A stretch of DNA of 64,000 nucleotides, taken from Sorangium sp025924095. GTDB taxonomy: Bacteria > Myxococcota_A > Polyangia > Polyangiales > Polyangiaceae. How positions within the stretch are numbered: position 1 is the first letter of the stretch; every line of letters starts with the position of its first letter. The DNA lies in NCBI RefSeq assembly GCF_051521505.1, contig NZ_CP150356.1, positions 8,246,001 to 8,310,000 on the forward strand, read 5' to 3'. Shown here in pieces: positions 25,391 through 34,500 of this stretch. A program made the translations under genes and the position numbers. The notes beneath the pieces were generated by a model, which saw only the letters and a list, made by a program, of their open reading frames with translations, was not told the DNA's origin and did not search any database.

Positions 25391-26781
25391 CACATGAACC
25401 AGCGCACGCCCAGGTAGGCTTCGAGCTGCTGCCATCCGAGATAGTTCGTTGCGTTATCGTCGAGGATCCTCAGCGCGGTGCTGCTGACGTTATTGCCGTA
25501 CCGCAGGGTCGAGTTGATCCCCAGAGAGTCCCCTATCCGGTACTCGCCGAACAGAGAGGCATCGATACGGACGTCCGTCCAGGGCGCCTGAGGCTCGACC
25601 AGGCGTCCGTTGCCCGCCGGGATCTCGGGAAACACGTGGGCTGCCACGCCGCCGTCGACGATGAGCAGAAACCGGCCGCCGAAGAAGTAGGTCAGCTTGA
25701 GGTACCCGCGATCGCGCTCGAAGTAGCTCGCGAGGAAGCTGTCGTGAAAATCGCGCGTGAAGCCAGCCGAGAGCGACGAGAGCGCGAGCGTCGCCGCCTC
25801 AGGATCGGTGGACGGGTTCGGCGTCAAAAACCACTTCAGCTCGAGCTGGCCGATGACGCTGTCGAAGTCGTGCACGACGTCCCCGGCGTCGTTTGGCGTG
25901 TAGAAGCTCGCGCCCCAGCCGGCCATCGCGAGGAGACCGAAAGACGACGTCACAAGACCGTTGATCCCGATCTGGGCCCGCAGAGGATGAGAGGCGAGCT
26001 GAGTACCCGGATTCGGGTAATCGACGAACCCGAGCGACGCGTCGTAGATGAGCGCGGTGCGCGGCAAGAAGCGCCAGCGGCCCCGCGTCCGGACGATGTG
26101 ATGCATGTTCGTCAGGCTGTCGTGCTCATCGACCTCGAAGAACGTGCCCATGAAGCGATAGCCCAACCGCCAATCGAGCAGCCCCCCGCCCGGCGTCCAC
26201 ACCAGCTCTGCTCCCGCGCCCGCGTTGACGCGCCGGAAGCTCTGGTTGGAGATCCCGATATCGGAGGAAGCGATGGTCCGGCCGAGCGACGCATCGAGGA
26301 TCGCGGACCACGGGCGTCGGGGCAGGATCGTCAGGTTGGCGTCGAGTATGCCGCCGATGTTCCGCTGCTGACTCAGCCGCTCTTGCCCGAGCTCCGACCC
26401 GGATACCGGGATGAACTCATCGTAGGTCGCGGCGATGCCGCCGCGAAACTCGACATCTGGCGGCGGCGCGTCGGGCGTCGCCTCCTGGCGCTGCTGGCTG
26501 AGCGTCGAGAGCGAGAAGGACGGCGTGATCCGGAGCCGCATCGAGCCCACAGGCCCGATGTCGTCCGGGCTGGCCTGGTCTCTCTCGGCCCTGCGGAAGA
26601 AGTTGGAGTCATAGCCGAGCTCAGCGGCGACCCCCGGGTGCAGCTCGAGGTCGCCGGTGCGTATCCCGATGCCCTCGGTGTAGCGACGATCCTTGAGCCA
26701 GGGCTGATCCTGCGCCAGGGCCAACGCCGGGGACAGAGTGAGTGTCAATACGGCAGCGACTATGGTTTCACGAAGTTTCAT
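25390..26781 (-). CDS. Outer membrane beta-barrel of a polysaccharide export module
   Basis: 463 residues. A signal peptide ends ALALAQ. The rest is amphipathic strands of about 10 residues with turns (YRFMGTFFEVDEHD, GYLKLTYFFGGRF, AYLGVRWFM), ending in Trp-Phe-Met like many outer-membrane proteins with an aromatic C-terminal signature. LGYDSNFFRR near the N-terminus is typical of outer membrane beta-barrel proteins in exopolysaccharide loci. It is coupled to the OPX gene. By analogy with the Myxococcus WzpX/WzpS/WzpB barrels, it could supply the export pore that the short OPX protein lacks. Confidence 0.75.
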   Translation of the reverse strand: MKLRETIVAAVLTLTLSPALALAQDQPWLKDRRYTEGIGIRTGDLELHPGVAAELGYDSNFFRRAERDQASPDDIGPVGSMRLRITPSFSLSTLSQQRQEATPDAPPPDVEFRGGIAATYDEFIPVSGSELGQERLSQQRNIGGILDANLTILPRRPWSAILDASLGRTIASSDIGISNQSFRRVNAGAGAELVWTPGGGLLDWRLGYRFMGTFFEVDEHDSLTNMHHIVRTRGRWRFLPRTALIYDASLGFVDYPNPGTQLASHPLRAQIGINGLVTSSFGLLAMAGWGASFYTPNDAGDVVHDFDSVIGQLELKWFLTPNPSTDPEAATLALSSLSAGFTRDFHDSFLASYFERDRGYLKLTYFFGGRFLLIVDGGVAAHVFPEIPAGNGRLVEPQAPWTDVRIDASLFGEYRIGDSLGINSTLRYGNNVSSTALRILDDNATNYLGWQQLEAYLGVRWFM

Positions 26782-26819
26782 CGCCTATTGGGCAGTGGCA
26801 ATCCGAGAGAGGCGGTCGC

Positions 26820-27395
26820 CTACCGAAAACAGCTGCTGCACGCAGGCGGCTCGATGATGATCGGGTTGACGGGATACTCGGAAGGATCCTCCTTGGGGAG
26901 ATTCGGATCGATCGTGGCTGTGACGGCACTGTCGCCGACGAAGCCCGCTTCCTGGCCGATGCACTGGTTGGCCTCAGCCGTCAGTTGCTCGGTCCGCTGC
27001 CGCAATACCGTCAGGATCGTGAACTCGTGGTTGGAGAGATCGGCATCCTGCCGATTCACGGCGAGTTCCAGGCCCTGCCGCCGCTCGCGGGCGGAACGGA
27101 TGGCGACGTCGACCTGATTCAGCTTGTCGTTCAGGCAGAGCGTCTTCACGACGTCTCGCTGCGAACGCGCCGTCTCGAGCTGGCGACGAACGGACGTCCG
27201 GGCCCCGTCCATCCGGGCAAGGAAGGTCTCGCTCTGCGCGAGCTGCTCGGCAGGCGAGAGCGTCACCTGTCGCGCGAGGCCCGCGGACGCATCCGGCGGA
27301 GGCGCCGTCTGCGCCTGCGCAGCAGCGATGCCATGGCCGATCACGACCGAGATCAGCGCGACTGCTGCGAAGCCGGGGATCTGTTCACGCTTCAT
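26820..27395 (-). CDS. Periplasmic coiled-coil protein of the OPX operon
   Basis: 191 residues; GGAGG lies 6 nt upstream of ATG 27395. A signal peptide ends AAAQAQ. Residues about 50-145 are long charged helices (ETFLARMDGARTSVRRQLETARSQRDVVKTLCL, then AIRSARERRQGLEL and LTVLRQRTEQL) likely to form a coiled coil. Two Cys occur mid-protein and two in the C-terminal CSSC, possibly forming disulfides. It is the first gene of the three-gene export operon, 38 nt before the beta-barrel gene. Proteins of this kind accompany wza-like genes in myxobacteria; the role is not known to me. Confidence 0.65.
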   Translation of the reverse strand: MKREQIPGFAAVALISVVIGHGIAAAQAQTAPPPDASAGLARQVTLSPAEQLAQSETFLARMDGARTSVRRQLETARSQRDVVKTLCLNDKLNQVDVAIRSARERRQGLELAVNRQDADLSNHEFTILTVLRQRTEQLTAEANQCIGQEAGFVGDSAVTATIDPNLPKEDPSEYPVNPIIIEPPACSSCFR

Positions 27396-27606
27396 CGAAG
27401 CCTCCGAAAGTCAGGCCCGCGCAGTATAAGTGCGGGCAGACGCGGTTGTCAAAACGCAATGAACATGCCGGGCATCCAGCAGCTCACCCCATCGGGAGGA
27501 CCCGTACGAGGTTCTTCCCCATTGGATGCGCGACGCCAGCACGCCATTCACCTTCAGGCGAAGCGAGAGGATTGCGCCTTGTCCACGGAGTCGGGTGGCA
27601 TCGGGT

Positions 27607-29055
27607 CTATTGGCTCACGAAGGTGACAGGAATCACAACCGTCGCGCCGCCGCCCTCGGGCGGCGCGAACTGCGCGCTCTGGACGCGCGCGACGACGCAG
27701 GAGACCACGGTCCCGGACAGGCCGGAGCCGCCGGAGGGAGTCGCCGAGAGCACCTCACCGTTGGGGCCGATCTTCGCGGTGACCCGGACCGACCCCTTCA
27801 TGCTCGGGTCCTCCTGAAGACCTTTGTTGTAGCAACGACGGAAGCCAGCCGTCATCCCTGCCACGACGGAGGGTGCGTTCGAGACGCTCCCGCCGGAGAC
27901 CGCGGCGCCGCCCACCTGGGCGTTGCCCACCGGTCCCTTCACCGTCTGCGCCGAGCCGGCGGTCGCCGGGCCGCTGGTCCCGGTGTTGCCGATGCTCGCA
28001 AGGCCACCGCCGCCGGCGGAGCCAGGTCGCACTGTGCCCCCACCGGCGGCGCCCATGTTCAATCCCGCCACACCGCCCTTTCCGACGCCGGACCCGGAGG
28101 CGGCCGCGTTTTCGAGGAGGCCGGTCGGCACATCGCCCGAGCTGAGGACGCTGGCTGTGGCGTTCGCGCTCGAGTTGAGCGCGCCCAGCATCTGCATGTC
28201 GAGCTGCGCGAGCTCGTTGGTGAGCGCCGAGGCGCGAGCGTCGCTCAACCCGCCGGAGCCCTTCCCCGGGCTGGCAGCCGCGCCCTTGTTCCCGCCGCCG
28301 CTCGCGGCCTTGGGCGCCTCGGCGGTGGGCGCCGCCGTCGCCGCCGTCGCCTCGGCGTTCTCCTTCGGCTGCTCGACCGCCGGCGGCGGGGGCAGCTGCC
28401 TCACGGACTCGAGGAGCGCCGCGACGTCGACCTCATCGTCGACGACCGGGTCCATCCAGTCGGAGTAGATCGACCCCACGGCACCGAAGTGGAACAGGAA
28501 CGAGAAGGCGGCGATGATCGTCGTCGTCCAGTCGATGTCGTTCGCGATCCCTGACTTCACCGAGACGGGCAGCTGCGGCTTGGGCTGCACCGGCGGCGGC
28601 GCGACGAACTGGAACAGGAACGTCGTCTCCCCCACGACGATCTTGCCGCGCGCCTCTTCGCTGAGCTGGACCTGATAGGCCTGGGCATTGCCCACGGCCG
28701 CGCGCTTGGCAGACGACTTGAGCGTGGAGAGCTCCGAGACGCCGGCCTTGAAGGCGACCCGGCCGGTCATCCCGTCCAGAAAATTGAGGAAGTACTCGCC
28801 GCCCACGAGCTCGAACAGCCGAAAGCTCGGCGGGATGCTCTTGCTCGGGATGACGAACATGCTCTTTTCGCTGGGACCGATGGTGACGTGGGTGCGCTGC
28901 TTGATGACACGCTCCTCGATCACCTTTCCCCCCTGGACCAGGCCGATCCTGAGGACCTTCGGGCCGGTCACCGGTGCGACCGCCCGCATGACCGCGGTCA
29001 TCTGCCCGGGCTGCCCGGGGCGCGACGGGGTGGGGTGCGGGTGCTGCTGGGTCAT
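27607..29055 (-). CDS. gltG: GltG/PglI-like gliding-complex protein (FHA-like, TonB-like C-terminus)
   Basis: 482 residues from ATG 29055; the longer open frame upstream lacks protein-like composition. An N-terminal region (LRIGLVQGGKVIEERVIKQRTHVTIGPSEKS) resembles a forkhead-associated beta-sandwich. One membrane helix lies near residue 195 (IIAAFSFLFHFGAVG). A long Gly/Ala/Pro-rich periplasmic linker leads to an AgmX/PglI-type TonB-like domain (GMTAGFRRCYNKGLQEDPSMKGSVRV, then SCVVARVQSAQF and VVIPVTFVSQ). In Myxococcus, PglI (GltG) spans the periplasm and couples the inner-membrane motor to the envelope complex. Gene order with the aglT- and agmU-like genes supports this. Confidence 0.75.
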   Translation of the reverse strand: MTQQHPHPTPSRPGQPGQMTAVMRAVAPVTGPKVLRIGLVQGGKVIEERVIKQRTHVTIGPSEKSMFVIPSKSIPPSFRLFELVGGEYFLNFLDGMTGRVAFKAGVSELSTLKSSAKRAAVGNAQAYQVQLSEEARGKIVVGETTFLFQFVAPPPVQPKPQLPVSVKSGIANDIDWTTTIIAAFSFLFHFGAVGSIYSDWMDPVVDDEVDVAALLESVRQLPPPPAVEQPKENAEATAATAAPTAEAPKAASGGGNKGAAASPGKGSGGLSDARASALTNELAQLDMQMLGALNSSANATASVLSSGDVPTGLLENAAASGSGVGKGGVAGLNMGAAGGGTVRPGSAGGGGLASIGNTGTSGPATAGSAQTVKGPVGNAQVGGAAVSGGSVSNAPSVVAGMTAGFRRCYNKGLQEDPSMKGSVRVTAKIGPNGEVLSATPSGGSGLSGTVVSCVVARVQSAQFAPPEGGGATVVIPVTFVSQ

Positions 29056-29245
29056 TCCAAGGGACTCCGGGAGAGAGGGGACGCTGCAGGGGCCGCCGCC
29101 GATCGCGCGCAGCAGGCAGAGCCGCGCCCCCGGGCCCGGTGGGCCCCGGGCCTCGAACCGCGGAAGGAGCGCTGCACGGCGGAGGGCACCACAGCTCGCG
29201 AGGGTACACGGACAGGTGGGGGCGGTCCAGGAGAGCGCGCCGCGC

Positions 29246-29836
29246 TCAGGGGCGCGCGCGGCGCGATCGCCGCGGTGATGCAGAGGGCGCGCCGGCGGCC
29301 CGGACGACGCTGTCGAGCGGTCCCAGAGCGACGCCGACGAGCGCATCGACGGCCTCGCGCTTTCGCGAGGCGGCGGTGCGGCCGGCGCGCCCGGCCGCCG
29401 CGGACGCGATCGCACCGGCGGCGCCCGCGACAAGGACGAGCGCGATGACCGATGGCCCGGCCTGCGCGAGGAAGGAGAGCGTGGCCAGGAGCAACGCGGC
29501 GAGCGCCGAGAGACGCGCCGCCGCGCGCGGCCAGCCCGCGCCCGCGTCGAGCCGCTGCTCGAGCTCGACGAGGAGATCGTTGGCCGCCGCGATCTTCGCG
29601 CGCGGGTCCGCGGCGGACATGACCTCGAGCGCGAGCCGGCGCTCCCAGCTCTCCGGCGGCGACCGCCTCGCCAGCTCGGCCAGCCGCGCCTCGCCGGGCA
29701 GCGCGCGGAGCGAGCGCGCAAGCGCCGTCAGGTCGCCGCCCGTCGCGCGCGCGACCTGCGCCGGATGCTTCCACGCCATCGCGACGCACGCGCCGCTCGC
29801 CGCGAGCGACACCGCGATGAAGAGCGCGGCGGACAC
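29246..29836 (-). CDS. Inner membrane protein with ExbB/TolQ-like topology
   Basis: 196 residues from GTG 29836 (AGGCGG upstream). One N-terminal membrane helix (ALFIAVSLAASGACVAMAW), a charged soluble stretch of about 80 residues (ALARSLRALPGEARLAELARR), two further helices (about 105-150) and a basic tail. This three-helix plan is that of ExbB/TolQ/MotA-type proton-channel subunits, but I see no conserved polar motif, so it is an analogy only. It lies directly upstream of the TonB-like GltG protein within the gliding-type operon. Confidence 0.55.
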   Translation of the reverse strand: MSAALFIAVSLAASGACVAMAWKHPAQVARATGGDLTALARSLRALPGEARLAELARRSPPESWERRLALEVMSAADPRAKIAAANDLLVELEQRLDAGAGWPRAAARLSALAALLLATLSFLAQAGPSVIALVLVAGAAGAIASAAAGRAGRTAASRKREAVDALVGVALGPLDSVVRAAGAPSASPRRSRRARP

Positions 29837-29885
29837 ACCGCCGCCTAGCGCTCGGCGCGCGAGCTGCCGCCGGCGGCGCGAGGCA

Positions 29886-30134
29886 CTAGAACGGCTCCTT
29901 GAAGATCGCTTGCTCGATGCGGTCCAGGAAGGGCTGACGCAGCTCGGCGAGCGTGAGCTTCGGCTGGATCCGGCTGACGTCGACGGCCGCGATGGGCTTC
30001 TGGATGCGGCCGGTGATCGTCACCTCGGCGAGCGTGATGACCCCGCGCTGCTTGCCCTTCTCCTGCGCGCTCGCGCGCTCGCCGTGGCAGAGGATCGCGA
30101 GCAGGACCGAACCCAGCGCAAGTGTCTTGTACAT
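29886..30134 (-). CDS. Small periplasmic protein of the gliding-type operon
   Basis: 82 residues. ATG 30134 is preferred because GGGAGG is 8 nt upstream; ATG 30140 would be too close to it. The signal peptide is MYKTLALGSVLLAILCHGERASAQ, and the short mature part (EKGKQRGVITLAEVTITGRIQKP) is strand-rich and ends in an amphipathic helix (QPFLDRIEQAIFKEPF). It occupies the slot between the aglT-like and pglI-like genes, where Myxococcus has gltF; equivalence is a positional inference. Confidence 0.6.
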   Translation of the reverse strand: MYKTLALGSVLLAILCHGERASAQEKGKQRGVITLAEVTITGRIQKPIAAVDVSRIQPKLTLAELRQPFLDRIEQAIFKEPF

Positions 30135-30148
30135 GCTCATGGCCTCCC

Positions 30149-31504
30149 TCACCTGTCGGTCGCGGCGTCGGCGACGCCTCCATCCGCCGCGGCGGCAGGA
30201 GGAGGAGCCGCGGGTTGCGCTGCGGCTGCAGCCGCGTTGAGCTCGCCCTCCTTGAGCTTGGCGCGGTTCAGGAGCTCCTCCGAGTCGTCACGCTGGCCCT
30301 TGTTGCGCAGCTCCTGGAACTTCGTCAGCGATTTTATCGCCTCCGCCACCTGCTGCTTGGGCGTCATGCCGGGGACGCTGGGGGCGAACAGGTAGAGCAG
30401 GCCGAGGTCGTAGTGGACCTGGGGCAGGTTCGGATTCCGGGCGAGCACCCAGTCGAACTCGCGCTTCGCGTCGCCGTAGCGCTCGAGCAGGCGGTAGGCG
30501 TCCCCGAGGTTGAGGTGCGCGGCCACGTGCTCGGCGTCGAAGCGGACGGCGCCCTCGAGGAGAGGCAGCGCCTCCTGGGCGTTGCCCGCCTCGAGCAGGT
30601 AGGTCGCGAGCTGCACCCGCGCCTCGACGAGATCGGGGCGGCGCGTCACCGCCTTGCGGAACTCCTCCAGCGCCGCGGCGCGCTGCCCCTGCTCCCGGAA
30701 GATCAGGCCGCGGAGCAGCAGCGCCTCCGCGTTGTCCTTGTCGCGCGGCGGGTTCTCGTTGACCGGCTCGAACCCGTCCAGGATCGCCTGGAGCGCGTAC
30801 AGCGCGAGATCGAGGCGCCGGTTTCTGTAGTGATCGCGGGCGATGACGACCATCGCCGGCCGGTAGTCCGGGTTGATCTTCAGCGCCTCCTGCGCGATCC
30901 GCTGGGCCGAGCCGGTGTCCTTCTGGAGCGACTTGACCTCCGCGAGCGTCGCCGCGACGGCCGCCGACTTCGGCATCTGGCCGCGCTTCTCGTTGAGGAG
31001 CCGCTCGGCCTCGCCGAGCTGGTTCTTCCGGGCAAGGAGCATCGCGTACGCGATGATGGCGGGCTCGTAAGCCGGCACGAGCGTGAACGCCTGGCGGTAG
31101 CTCGCGCCGGCGCCCTCGTCGCGGAGCCGCTCCTGCACCACGCCGAGCGAGTAGAAGGCCTGGTGCGCGCGCGGATCGGCCTGCGTTGCCTGCGCGAACT
31201 GCGCCCTCGCGCTGGCGAGGTCGCCGATCGCGAACGACTGCAGGCCGCCCTGGTAGAACGCCGCCGCCCGGGCGTTCATGGCCGGATGCGTGGCCTGGGC
31301 AGGCTGGTCGTACGGCCGCGTCGAGCTCGGCGCGTCGTTCATGCCGTACGGCGCCTGGACGGGCGGAGCCGCGCCAGGACCCGTCATGGGGCGGGTGGGC
31401 ACCTTGGGCGGCGGCGTCGCCTCATCGCCGCAGGACGCGAGGACGAACGGCGACACGACCGCGAGCAGGCTGACGAAGAGGGTGACAGAGAGGCGGCGCT
31501 TCAT
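30149..31504 (-). CDS. gltE: TPR lipoprotein similar to AglT/GltE
   Basis: 451 residues; the ATGA overlaps the stop of the large TPR gene. The signal peptide ends VLASC, a lipobox. After a Pro-rich spacer come about eight TPR-like helix pairs (AAFYQGGLQSFAIGDLASARAQFAQATQADPR, AHLNLGDAYRLLERYGDAKREFDWVLARNP). The C-terminus is Ala/Pro-rich. AglT (GltE) of Myxococcus is an outer-membrane TPR lipoprotein needed for A-motility, and its gene likewise follows agmU. The orthology call rests on architecture and order. Confidence 0.75.
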   Translation of the reverse strand: MKRRLSVTLFVSLLAVVSPFVLASCGDEATPPPKVPTRPMTGPGAAPPVQAPYGMNDAPSSTRPYDQPAQATHPAMNARAAAFYQGGLQSFAIGDLASARAQFAQATQADPRAHQAFYSLGVVQERLRDEGAGASYRQAFTLVPAYEPAIIAYAMLLARKNQLGEAERLLNEKRGQMPKSAAVAATLAEVKSLQKDTGSAQRIAQEALKINPDYRPAMVVIARDHYRNRRLDLALYALQAILDGFEPVNENPPRDKDNAEALLLRGLIFREQGQRAAALEEFRKAVTRRPDLVEARVQLATYLLEAGNAQEALPLLEGAVRFDAEHVAAHLNLGDAYRLLERYGDAKREFDWVLARNPNLPQVHYDLGLLYLFAPSVPGMTPKQQVAEAIKSLTKFQELRNKGQRDDSEELLNRAKLKEGELNAAAAAAQPAAPPPAAAADGGVADAATDR

Positions 31505-34500
31505 GGGACGACCGGCAGGGGCAGGGGGAGGCCGTCGGGCGCGAGCGGCGGAGTCATGCCGGGCCGCGTCCGGAGGAAAAGGCCATCCTTGTACTCGAAC
31601 GGACGCTTCGTCTCGGGGTCGATGATCCCCTGGCTCCACTCGCGGAGCTTGGCGTCGCCGAGGATGTCCGTGAAGAACGCGAGCCGCTGGATCGCATAAT
31701 CCACCGCCGGATTCCGGACCTTCCACGCCTTCGCCCAGATGACGGACTCGACGTAGAACTTGACCATCGCCTTGTCGGCGTCGGTGAGGAGCCGCTCGCG
31801 CGCCGCGCGCCACTGCTCGCGCCGGTTCTGGCGGAGCGCGTCGGCCGTCTCCTGGAGATCCTCGCGATCGCTCGTCTCGGCGAGCTTGAGCAGCTTCTCT
31901 TCCTTGTCCGTGTAGAGCCTCAGGCCCGGCGGGCGCGCGTTGTAGAGGCCCGTGCGGCAGGAGTCGTAGAGCGAGCCCTGCCGCGCGCGCGCGGCGACCG
32001 ACCACTGCCGCGATTCATAGGCGGCGATGACCTCCTGGAGCTCCTTCCAGTACCGGTCGTTGGCCTTGGTGATGTCGGCCTCGAAGGCCCGCTTCACCTG
32101 ATCGATGACCCCCTCGTAGCGGTGGTGCCCCGTGTCGTAGTCGAACTCGGCCTTGATGCGATCATCGATGGCCTTGTAGGCGCACTCCGCGGCCATGTCG
32201 GCCTGCACCGATCCCAGGGGCTTCACCTTGTCGCCGGTCGCCGAGCTCCGGAACGACGTGAACGCCGTCATGGTGTTCTTGCACCAGTCCCGCGCCTTCG
32301 GATCGGCGGCGGCGCTGCGCATCTTGGACGCGTGGTAGGCCGCCTGGACGACATACCCGCGCGCGGCCGGGTTGTTCTTGTTGGCCGCATAATAGGCCTC
32401 CATCGATTGCATGGCCTTGGTGCGCGCAGCGCGGTTCGGGCCCTCGTCGGACCCCTGCTCGTCCCAGGCCTTCAGGTCGGCCGACGCGACGAGGAAGTCG
32501 ATGTCGGCCTTCTGCTCGGGGGGCGGGTTCAGGCTCATGAAGGTGGCGCGCGAGGCGGTCATCTTGTCGCGCTCCCCGATGTTCGCGTAGAGCAGCACCG
32601 AGTTCCGGGCTGCGTCCCGGCGCGCCGCCTGCTCGAACCGCGTGTTGCGCGCGATGGTGTCGTAGGTCTCGGCCGCGCTGCGGTAGTTGAAGAAGAGGAC
32701 ATACGCCGCGGAGAGCGCGTCGTAGGCCTGCTTCAGGTACGTCACCCGCTCGGCGTAGCGCTTCGGATCGGGGTTCTTCGGAGGGTTCGCGTCCGGATCG
32801 CCCTTCTCGAGCTTCGCCAGGTTCTCCTCGTTTCCGTACTCCTTGATGAACAGGGAGTACATCGCGATGGCCTGGTCGTAGTCGCCCACCTGCTTGTAGC
32901 AGTAGGCGCCGTTCATCGCGGCCTCAGGCGCCTCGTCGCGGGCCGGCGCCTTCTCGAGCGCGACCTTGTAGAGCGCCGCAGCCTCGCGCCAGGCGGCGAC
33001 GCGCGCCGGGCCGTCCGGCATCTTCTCGGCCTTCTCGAAGGCCCGGGCAGCGTCGAGGTAGTAGCCGCGCGAGATCGTCGGCCGGGCGATGTCGCCCTCC
33101 TTCAGCTTCTGCTCCTCGCTGACAGCGCAGCTCCGCGTGAGCGCCGCCTCGGCCAGCTTGCGGCTCTGCTCGACGTTGTTCTCGAGGTTCGACATCGTCG
33201 TGAGCCGCTCCCACGCCTTGTAGCCGAACTCCGTCTTGCCGCACTGCGCGTTGTAGATGGGCTCGAGCCGCCTGCGCGCCTCGGCGAACTGGCCGTAAAG
33301 GAAGTAGTAGTCGGCCGCCTGGAACGCATAGAGATCGATGTTCTTCGGGGCGTCGAGCGCGGGCGGGACGCGCTGGATGTACTCGTCCCGGGCGGTGACG
33401 GACGCCTGGACCTGCGGGGGCAGCGGCTCGGCGATCACGCGCTGCTCGTCGCCCTCGCCGACGATCTTGACCTTCTCGCGCGGCTCGAGCCCCTCGGCGC
33501 CGTTCGTCCGCTGGAAGAGCTTGTGCCGATCCAGCAGCGCCTGGTGGGCGGTGTCGACGACCATGTACGCCGCGGGCTGCAGGTATTTGTCGTCCTCGTT
33601 GGAGTCCCGCACGCTGACCGCAGAGCTCCTCGCCAGCTCGACCTCCTGCGGGGTGGGCGAGCGATCCATGGCCACCGCGATCACGACGACCATGTGGTGC
33701 GCGTCGGCCAGCCAGTACCGGCTCTCGTACGCGTCCGGAGCGTTCTCGTCCTGGGCCAGGTAGCCGGCCCAGCCCTGCGCGGCGAGGCGATACTCGCCGA
33801 GCGCCCGCTCGAAGATCGGGTCGCGCGTCTCCTTCTCGCTGACGGTCAGCGCCTGCTGCACGAGGGCGCTGCCCGCGTTTGTGTGATCGGCGGCAGCCCG
33901 GCGGAGCCCGCCGCGCACGAGCCGCTCGGCGGTCTGGATCGCCTCAGGATCGTCCTTGTTGGCCTCGACCCACGGGGTCGTGCCGACGTACTGGGCGAGC
34001 TTCGTCCGCGCCTCGAGCGCCTTCGCCGAGTTCATCGCCCGCTCGGCCGTCCCCTCGCGCGACTGCGACGTGAGCGTGTCGTAGATGTCCGCGATCTGGT
34101 TCTGGATCACGGGCGCGTCGCGGTGCATCGGCCACTTCTGGAGGATGATCTCGCTCACCTCGACCGTGTTCCGGTACTGGTTGAGCTCCTTGAACTCCAG
34201 CGCGAGCGCCTTGTAGATCTCGACCGTCCACTTCTGATCCTGCGGGATCAGCTTGGGATCCTGGACGCGCTCGATGGCGATCCGCATCTTCTGCTCGGCC
34301 ATGCGCGGGTCGGTCTCGACGTCGAGGACGTCGTTGCGCGGGATGTAGGGCTCCTCCGGCCCGGGGCCGACGAAGTCCAGGTACGTGAGCGAGCCGGCGA
34401 TGTAGGTGTACGCCTCCGCCCGGAAATCCGCGCCTGGATCGCCCGTGAGCTTCTCCTGCTCGTCGGTGTAGCGGAGCAGCTCGATGAACTGGCGTACCGA

